Part shown: in pieces, positions 58,585 to 64,000 of the stretch | Position numbering within the stretch: position 1 is the first letter of the stretch | Layout of the letters: each line of letters opens with the position of its first letter | Assembly (NCBI GenBank): GCA_964562455.1 | Contig: CAZLTN010000006.1 | Coordinates: forward strand, 47,497-111,496 | Direction of reading: 5' to 3' | Length of the DNA stretch: 64,000 bases | DNA from: Ravibacter sp964562455 | GTDB taxonomy: Bacteria; Bacteroidota; Bacteroidia; Cytophagales; Spirosomataceae | The notes under the pieces: generated by a model | The model's database searches: none | What the model was told of the DNA's origin: nothing | The model's input: the letters and a program-made list of their open reading frames with translations, nothing else | Made by a program: the position numbers and the translations under genes

Positions 58585-59742
58585 CTAGCGGATAAGCGTC
58601 GCAGGAAAGTCGGAAAGCTTTTCACAACATACCTGCTCCATGACCTGGTAAAGCTGGGCCTTAAACATGGTAATGGTATGGTCGCCGCCTTCATCGCCCA
58701 GAGCCCCCACCCCATACATAAACGGACGTCCCATAAAGGTAAAATCGGCGCCGCAGGCAATTGACCGGCTGATGTCTACACCCGACCGCAGGCCACTGTC
58801 GATCATGACCTTCAATTTGTCACCGAATTTATCGGCCAATCCTTTCAAAGGTTTGATCGTCGACTCTCCGGCGTCGATCTGGCGCCCGCCATGATTGGAA
58901 ACGATGATACCGTCAGCACCTATCTCTACTACCTTTTCAGCATCTTCCTCACTTACCACGCCTTTAATCACCAGCTTCCCCTTCCACAGGTCACGTATAG
59001 CCGCGATCTTATCTGCATCTACCCTGCCCGTGAAGGTCGCATTCATAAATTTACCCAGTTGCTTCATATCCAGATTGCCGGTCATATAAGGCTTCAGGGT
59101 AGCAAAATTCGGGATACCGTGCAGCAAAGTTTTGATCCCCCACTCGGGACAAACCGCTGCCTGGATGAAATTATCGATAGTGATTTTAGGAGGCATCGAC
59201 AGTCCTGCTTTTATTTCGCGGTAACGCAGGCCGAAAGAGGGAACATCGACAAGCACCACCAGCACATCGTACCCGCTTTCACGGAGGCGTCTCAGGATAT
59301 CGTCGCGAAGCCTGTTTTCTGTCGGGTGATACAACTGGAACCAGGCATTCCCTTCGGTCACTTCCGAAATCCGCTCTATGCTTGCTGTCGAAACCGTGCT
59401 GAGGATATATGGGATATTGTGTTTGAAAGCCGCCTTTGCCAGTATTTCCGGCGCATTAGGCCAGATTAGCCCCTGCAGGCCGATCGGCGATATACCGAAA
59501 GGAGCGTCATAACGCTTGCCGAACAACTCGGCCGACATATCCACCCCGTTATGCTTCCTGAGATAATGAGGCATCAGTTGCACGTCTTTGAAATCGTATT
59601 CGTTGCGCCAGAGATTGAGTTCTTCGTTACAACCGCCTTCGAGGTAATCGAATGCAAATTTCGGGATACGTTTTTTAGCCTTGCGTTTCAGATCGGCTAC
59701 AGAAGGATACTGGGAATTGTATTTGAAAGTAGGTTTGCTCAT
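58585..59742 (-). CDS. lldD: FMN-dependent alpha-hydroxy-acid dehydrogenase (L-lactate dehydrogenase type)
   Basis: Oxidises an L-2-hydroxy acid, most likely L-lactate, with FMN and passes electrons to the respiratory chain. The 385-residue protein is of the usual length. It has the FMN and substrate sites FAFDYLEGGCNEELNLWRNE, PFGISPIGLQGLIWP, STVSTASIERI, WFQLYHP and LVDVPSFGLRYREI. The signature SNH284GGRQIDAGE contains the catalytic His and the substrate-binding Arg, and MIDSGLRSGVDISRSIACGAD completes the FMN site. It is the last gene of fucP-rhaM-EEP-lldD. L-lactate is a product of the non-phosphorylating L-fucose route, which fits the operon, although the route enzymes themselves are not here. 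Confidence 0.88.
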   Translation of the reverse strand: MSKPTFKYNSQYPSVADLKRKAKKRIPKFAFDYLEGGCNEELNLWRNEYDFKDVQLMPHYLRKHNGVDMSAELFGKRYDAPFGISPIGLQGLIWPNAPEILAKAAFKHNIPYILSTVSTASIERISEVTEGNAWFQLYHPTENRLRDDILRRLRESGYDVLVVLVDVPSFGLRYREIKAGLSMPPKITIDNFIQAAVCPEWGIKTLLHGIPNFATLKPYMTGNLDMKQLGKFMNATFTGRVDADKIAAIRDLWKGKLVIKGVVSEEDAEKVVEIGADGIIVSNHGGRQIDAGESTIKPLKGLADKFGDKLKVMIDSGLRSGVDISRSIACGADFTFMGRPFMYGVGALGDEGGDHTITMFKAQLYQVMEQVCCEKLSDFPATLIR

Positions 59743-59760
59743 CGTTTAATCGTAAAATTC

Positions 59761-60543
59761 TTATAAAAACTCTATGGTAGCCAGAATAGGGTAATGGCTG
59801 GAAGCGTCGGGATAATCCCTGATCAGCTTGTAAGTCCCTACTCTCACTCTTTTTTGCTCCTGTATAAATACGTAGTCCATTCTTTCTCCCGGCAATCCAT
59901 CCACCCTTGTGGAAAGCTGCGATCCCCTCGCAGCATCGAACCAGCTTTTCCTGAACGAAAAATAGGGCTGCTCAGTCGGCCTGACGCCCATATCCATTGC
60001 CAGTACGACAGGCTGGATACTTTCTCCCAACAACTGGTTGACATAGGCAGACTGCAGCCCCCGGTCCATCGCAGAAGTGTAGTCGAGCTGTGTATTGCAA
60101 AACCTGAAAGTAAGCTTCTCCGATTCCCTGACCAACCCGCATAGCAACATCCGGGGAGCACTCCCCGGCCTGCTTGGTAAGCCTATCTTCTGTGTTTTTT
60201 CAAAAGGCCAGACCGAAAGCACTCCTACCCCCTGTGTCCCTCCTTCCGTCAGGTCAGATGCGCCATACATATAAAACATATTGGTCTGAAGCGCGATCTG
60301 CCTCACGTGATACCGTAGCCTGCCATCCTGCACCAGGCTGTCGACTCCCTGAAGAGCTACCACATGTGGTTTATGCTCTTTTATAAGGCGCACAACGGTA
60401 AGCAGGTTCGACTCTCCGAAATTGTCTTCCCCATGCCTGATGTTAAAGCTCAAAACCCTGATAGAAACGGGGGCTACCTTCGACGATCCTGTGAGCCCGA
60501 TCAGGCCTCCCAAAAGAAATACAATCTGAACTAGCTTCTTCAA
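59761..60543 (-). CDS. Endonuclease/exonuclease/phosphatase-fold protein with lost catalytic residues
   Basis: A 260-residue exported protein of the EEP fold. The only in-frame start near the signal is TTG at 60543 (MKKLVQIVFLLGGLIGLTG, a signal peptide). The fold markers are present: VLSFN34IRHGED, HVVALQ65, RMDYVFI and SSH250YPILATIEF. Compared with active members, however, the metal-binding Glu in LQEVD is Gly66 (LQGVD), the catalytic His in NTHLD is Gln152 (NTQLD), the Asn of GDFN is Gly186 (MDMG) and the Asp before the final His is Ser249 (SSH). It is therefore probably not a nuclease or phosphatase. It lies 18 bases upstream of lldD and 24 bases after rhaM. Confidence 0.8.
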   Translation of the reverse strand: MKKLVQIVFLLGGLIGLTGSSKVAPVSIRVLSFNIRHGEDNFGESNLLTVVRLIKEHKPHVVALQGVDSLVQDGRLRYHVRQIALQTNMFYMYGASDLTEGGTQGVGVLSVWPFEKTQKIGLPSRPGSAPRMLLCGLVRESEKLTFRFCNTQLDYTSAMDRGLQSAYVNQLLGESIQPVVLAMDMGVRPTEQPYFSFRKSWFDAARGSQLSTRVDGLPGERMDYVFIQEQKRVRVGTYKLIRDYPDASSHYPILATIEFL

Positions 60544-60567
60544 AATAGCGGATTCTTCACGGGCATA

Positions 60568-60912
60568 CTATACCATACTTTCCTGCAAGTCGAAAATTTT
60601 ATCCATAAGCACCCATTTCTCACCTTCCTTCGCTACGGGTATAGCTTTTTGGTATTTCCACATCAGTTGCTCCCACTTCTGAACCATCGGGTTATCCGCA
60701 TCCATCATCGCCTTTTTTTCAAATGAAAATGTCTCGTCGGCTTCCATCAGCATCATAAGCCGGTTGCCTGCCCGGCAGATCTGCATCTGAGTAATCCCAG
60801 CCTCTCTAATGCTTTTCAGTATCTCAGGCCAGACATTTCGATGAATTTCTTCATATTCTGCTATCAAGGCAGGATCATCGTTAATGTCCAGTGCAAAAAA
60901 ATACCTGTTCAT
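60568..60912 (-). CDS. L-rhamnose/L-fucose mutarotase family protein (RhaM-like)
   Basis: A 114-residue dimeric ferredoxin-like protein that would interconvert sugar anomers. The family signature is RYFFALDINDDPALIAEY and then EIHRNVWPEI, where the His acts as the catalytic acid/base, plus MLMEADETFSFE and the C-terminal MDKIFDL. Its partners in the operon are the fucose permease upstream (10-base gap) and EEP and lldD downstream. RhaM-family members (COG3254) occur in both L-rhamnose and L-fucose clusters; the adjacent permease favours fucose here. Confidence 0.85.
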   Translation of the reverse strand: MNRYFFALDINDDPALIAEYEEIHRNVWPEILKSIREAGITQMQICRAGNRLMMLMEADETFSFEKKAMMDADNPMVQKWEQLMWKYQKAIPVAKEGEKWVLMDKIFDLQESMV

Positions 60913-60922
60913 GAAAGCAAAA

Positions 60923-62287
60923 TCAGTTTGACTTCATCCTGGACCCCCATACTGCATAATAACCCACAAACAGGAAGCACGCAATGGGCACAAGAAGCGA
61001 AACCTGCATATTGATCTTCGAAACGTAGCCTGTAAGAGGTGCGATAACAGCTCCCCCGACAATCGCCATAATGACCAGCGAAGCGCCAAGCTTCATCTGT
61101 TTTCCCAAACCCCGGGTAGCCAGTGCAAAAATAGTAGGAAACATTATGGACATAAAGAAATAGACAGCCATAATCGCAAGAACGGCAGTAAGCCCCTCCG
61201 TGACCATGCCAACCCCGAGCAACACGGCGCACGCCAGGGCATATACAGCCAGCAAGTCCTGGGAACGGTACCTGTTCATCAGGGCAGTACCTACGAAACG
61301 GCCGATCATAAATATGATCAATGCGAACGAAGCATGAAAACTTGCAATCTGCACAGGTGACATCTCGGGGTTGCCTCCTGTAAGGGCTGCCATCAATTTC
61401 CCGAAGCCGATAGCTACTCCCAGGTCCTGATCGGGAGAAAGCAGCATTTTATAATCTACAAAATATCCCCACAGCGCGGCTTGCGCCCCTACGTAAAAGA
61501 ACTGAGCCAGTACCCCCAACACGAGATGGCGTTTTTTCAGCAAGGCTCCCGCTCCCCCTGCTCCGTCGGGCTGATCTGCATCGCTCTCAGCCACCGGTTC
61601 GGGCATTTTGGTAAGTGCAAATAAAAGGGCAACCAGGATTACAGCCCCGGCTATGATCAGGTAAGGCGTCTGTACCGAATGCGCTTCATGTATCCTGATC
61701 GCTTCTGCTTCTGCAAATGGCATAGCAGCCAGCTCTTCGTTTGTATATGCCTTGTCCGAAAAAATGAAAAGCCCGCCGATAAGAGGCCCCATTATAATAC
61801 TGAGCCCATTGAATGACTGCGCAAAATTAATGCGGTTTGCAGCTTTTGCCGGATCTCCAAGTATGGTCACGTACGGATTGGCCGCCGTTTCAAGGAAGGC
61901 CAGGCCGCAGGCTATGGTAAAGAGAGCGAAAAGGAAAAACCCGTAAGATCGCATTTCAGCGGCCGGGTAAAAAAGGATCCCTCCCAGCGCGTAAAGGATC
62001 AACCCCGCCAGGATCCCCTTTTTAAACCCGCTTTTTGCCATAAAAAGCCCGGCAGGAACAGCCATCAGGAAATAACCGATATAGAATGCGGAATCGACAA
62101 AACCAGCCTGCCCGCGATTGAGGTTCAACGCTGTCTGAAAGTGTTTTATAAGGGTACCGTTAAGAGAATTGGCCAGGCCCCAGAGAAAGAACAGGCTCGT
62201 AACAAGTGCCATAGCGAGGCCGTAGTTAGCGCCGTTACCGGGATCAGAACCAGGTTTACCGGAAGAAGAAAGAGGAATATGTGCCAT
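60923..62287 (-). CDS. fucP: L-fucose:proton symporter (MFS, FucP-like)
   Basis: A 454-residue transporter of the major facilitator superfamily with 12 predicted membrane helices. The family sequences are TSLFFLWGLANSLNGTLIKHFQ, YIGYFLMAVPAGLFMAKSGFKKGI, FLETAANPYVTILGDP and RINFAQSFNGLSIIMGPLIGG, typical of the FucP/GluP group. The N-terminus has a soluble, Gly/Ser-rich extension. It is first in the fucP-rhaM-EEP-lldD operon. Substrate choice between L-fucose and glucose/galactose cannot be proved from sequence, but the mutarotase next to it fits fucose. Confidence 0.88.
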   Translation of the reverse strand: MAHIPLSSSGKPGSDPGNGANYGLAMALVTSLFFLWGLANSLNGTLIKHFQTALNLNRGQAGFVDSAFYIGYFLMAVPAGLFMAKSGFKKGILAGLILYALGGILFYPAAEMRSYGFFLFALFTIACGLAFLETAANPYVTILGDPAKAANRINFAQSFNGLSIIMGPLIGGLFIFSDKAYTNEELAAMPFAEAEAIRIHEAHSVQTPYLIIAGAVILVALLFALTKMPEPVAESDADQPDGAGGAGALLKKRHLVLGVLAQFFYVGAQAALWGYFVDYKMLLSPDQDLGVAIGFGKLMAALTGGNPEMSPVQIASFHASFALIIFMIGRFVGTALMNRYRSQDLLAVYALACAVLLGVGMVTEGLTAVLAIMAVYFFMSIMFPTIFALATRGLGKQMKLGASLVIMAIVGGAVIAPLTGYVSKINMQVSLLVPIACFLFVGYYAVWGSRMKSN

Positions 62288-62398
62288 TGGCCCTGCAGTT
62301 AATCGTATTTTGAAAGTAACCAGAGAAAGTTTGTACTAAAAGCACGGCAATTCAGGTTTTCTCCTTATTATCCTGCAGAAAAAAGGGGAACGGGATAT

Positions 62399-63805
62399 TC
62401 AGATCCGTTGATAGATGTTTCTCCATTTTGCAGGCCTGTATCTCTCTTTTAATCTCGGTATGCGTTCGAACAGCTTCGGCATTATCCCCTCTTTGTCGAT
62501 CACAAACTCCGGAGGGTCCTTTTCAAAGTTATTATAGATATGAATCACGCTTTCAAAGCTATCCAGGTTTTCAAAATCATAGACTGACAAAGACCAGTTC
62601 AGGTACGGTGTTGCCGCAAAATTGTTAAGGTATTCGCCTTCATCCTCCCCAAGCACCAGTATCTTTTTCCCGTTAATCTCTCCTGGCAAAAGCGCTGCTT
62701 TCGCCACCCTTTTTTCAAAATTACCGGTCTTTAGTCCGGGTATGAAGCCGAAAATATCCTGGTAGAGGACGAAGACTGAAAACAGAAAGTAGGCCAGGAA
62801 AATACCCTCGGCACGTACCACCTTCCGGAAACTCAGGAAAAACCAGCTCACAAAATAGGCTACTGCCGGCAGGAAAACCAGGAAATTCATCGGCGCCAGG
62901 CTGTCCATGAAAAGGACGGTAAATGCGGACAGAATAAACCAGAAGGCCATTACCTGCTGTATCCTGGTCTGGTAGTGCGTAAAACGATTGTATCCGAATA
63001 GTTTGAGGAAACCCGCCATCCCCAACCCGATAGAGCAAAGCATATACGCAAAAAATGGAAATAATTCGGAAGCTTCAAGGCTGTCTATCTGTATGGCAGT
63101 GGTAAAAAGGCTGCGATTGAGGCTTTCAATGGCATTATTCAGGAAGAAAATGAGCGCTACCATCAGGAGCGGAAATCCCGATCCGAACAGCCCGATCATA
63201 TGGTGCCTGAATGTAGCACCCGTATAAAGGATCATCATCAGGAAAGCCCATATGTAAAAAACTGCCGAAGGAAGGTAAAAAAGAGTTGCTATCCCAATAT
63301 AAATACCAGCTTCAAAAATTTCATCAGAAACTTCCGGCCTGTCGATCATCTTGGCGATTACGCCTATGGCCATCAGCAGGAAGCTGGTAGCCATCAGCAT
63401 GGGCGACAGGGTAAACATGTCGAAAGACAGGTTCAATAAAACAGAATATACCAAACCCGGAATACTTGTCGCCTCCGGAAAAAAGTCCCGGCTGTTGCAG
63501 AGATAGTTGAAATAGAGTACCTGGAAAAGGCCTATTACGCAGGCGACGATATGATAGGCGGCCTGCGACCTGCCGAAAAGCACGTCCAGCCCCCAATAAA
63601 CCATCCCGGAAAGTACGCTGATGTTTTCCCATATGTCGCGGTACAGCATAAATCCCTTGCTCAGTTGCTCGCCGGTAAGCATCCACCCCAGCTCGGAGAT
63701 CAGCAGCGGGGCATCAGACAAATAAACCGGCAACCTGAGACCCAGGAAAAAAGAAGTCAGCAGGACAAGTTGAAATATCTTCGTATTTCTGAAAAGGAAC
63801 AGCAA
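62399..63805 (-). CDS. Polytopic membrane protein (DUF6427-like, unknown function)
   Basis: A 468-residue protein with about ten membrane helices and a soluble C-terminal tail of about 100 residues (starting near KILVLGEDEGEY). The opening LFLFRNTKIFQLVLLTSFFLGLRLPVYL resembles the start of the DUF6427 group of integral membrane proteins of Bacteroidota, some linked to gliding or surface polymers. No catalytic motif is visible. The start is TTG at 63805, since a stop lies a few codons upstream and the next ATG is inside the protein. It is preceded by an octanucleotide array. The function is unknown. Confidence 0.68.
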   Translation of the reverse strand: MLFLFRNTKIFQLVLLTSFFLGLRLPVYLSDAPLLISELGWMLTGEQLSKGFMLYRDIWENISVLSGMVYWGLDVLFGRSQAAYHIVACVIGLFQVLYFNYLCNSRDFFPEATSIPGLVYSVLLNLSFDMFTLSPMLMATSFLLMAIGVIAKMIDRPEVSDEIFEAGIYIGIATLFYLPSAVFYIWAFLMMILYTGATFRHHMIGLFGSGFPLLMVALIFFLNNAIESLNRSLFTTAIQIDSLEASELFPFFAYMLCSIGLGMAGFLKLFGYNRFTHYQTRIQQVMAFWFILSAFTVLFMDSLAPMNFLVFLPAVAYFVSWFFLSFRKVVRAEGIFLAYFLFSVFVLYQDIFGFIPGLKTGNFEKRVAKAALLPGEINGKKILVLGEDEGEYLNNFAATPYLNWSLSVYDFENLDSFESVIHIYNNFEKDPPEFVIDKEGIMPKLFERIPRLKERYRPAKWRNIYQRI

Positions 63806-63894
63806 GAGCTTCGAATGCGTTTAATACTTTGACCTGCGAAAATACGCCCCGGCGCGTAACATTAACAAAATAAGTACGGATATTTGCAGAGATA

Positions 63895-64000
63895 ATGGTG
63901 ATGTGGTGATGTGGTGATGTGGTGATGTGGTGATGTGGTGATGTGGTGATGTGGTGATGTGGTGATGTGGTGATGTGGTGATGTGGTGATGTGGTGATGT
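63895..64000. repeat. Octanucleotide tandem array (ATGTGGTG)n, running off the window
   Basis: From 63895 to the window edge the sequence is an almost perfect 8-base repeat ATGTGGTG, at least 13 copies. The unit differs by one base from the unit ATGTGATG of the arrays at 15161-15387. As 8 is not a multiple of 3, the array is not coding. It lies 5' of the polytopic membrane protein gene, so it could affect its expression if the copy number varies. The true length is hidden by the window end. Confidence 0.92.

Noticed and set aside
63895..64000. CRISPR array or coding repeat
   Set aside because: An 8-base unit without spacers; the period is not a multiple of three.

Overview
The window looks like chromosomal DNA of a Bacteroidota bacterium, most likely a member of the Cytophagales (Spirosomataceae/Dyadobacter-like; the genus is a guess). 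The reasons are: a cargo protein with a type IX secretion (T9SS) C-terminal sorting domain, a PorG/DUF6089 outer-membrane protein, a TonB/OMBB-type beta-barrel, many lipoproteins, TAnnTTTG-type -7 boxes with no Shine-Dalgarno sequences, and DUF3109, DUF1543 and NamZ-type families. Coding density is high. I saw no tRNA, rRNA, CRISPR array, prophage or insertion sequence.

Layout. 1-5647: an RND efflux operon in the order outer-membrane factor, permease, adaptor; the first gene is cut by the window edge. 5665-7881: a secreted FG-GAP/T9SS protein. 7983-13690: cell-wall genes murF, murE and mraY around an AhpC/AhpD peroxide-defence pair. 13822-16314: PorG, an acyl-CoA thioesterase and a glycosidase-like lipoprotein, with a large inverted octanucleotide repeat between the last two. 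16558-19968: thrS-infC-rpmI-rplT, closed by a strong terminator. 21336-26077: a cytochrome c maturation block ccmB-ccmC-ccmD-like-ccmE-ccmF with no ccmG or ccmH, and a CcmE that carries CxxxY in place of HxxxY. 26336-29739: a nucleotidyltransferase, a WD40 protein, a phosphopantetheinyl transferase and a SirB1-like protein. 29880-32896: nucleotide-sugar genes galE, rfbB and rfbA. 32931-37230: an O-methyltransferase, a LysM lytic transglycosylase, DUF3109, an alkyltransferase-like protein and an acyl carrier protein. 37647-41400: a PA14-like secreted protein and a beta-propeller fused to an azurin-like copper domain. 42003-51649: DUF1543, glnS, a Tat-exported phospholipase C, pncB and an outer-membrane beta-barrel. 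51765-58547: a GMC oxidoreductase with its small subunit, a LuxE-like protein, an AAA-DUF4143 ATPase, a lipoprotein and NamZ. 58585-62287: a sugar operon fucP-rhaM-(EEP)-lldD. 62399-63805: a polytopic membrane protein. The window ends inside an octanucleotide array.

Points that stand out: (1) the minimal cytochrome c maturation set with CxxxY CcmE and a degenerate CcmC tryptophan motif; (2) an EEP-fold protein in the fucP operon that has lost four catalytic residues; (3) a propeller-cupredoxin fusion paired with a PA14-like protein; (4) several families of intergenic palindromic or tandem repeats, including an (ATGTGRTG)n octanucleotide at two loci; (5) hairpin leaders ahead of rplT and infC; (6) a 21-bp direct repeat at the promoter of the AAA-DUF4143 gene. 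Nothing here amounts to a clearly new multi-gene defence or mobile system. All assignments come from reading translations and motifs by eye, without database searches.
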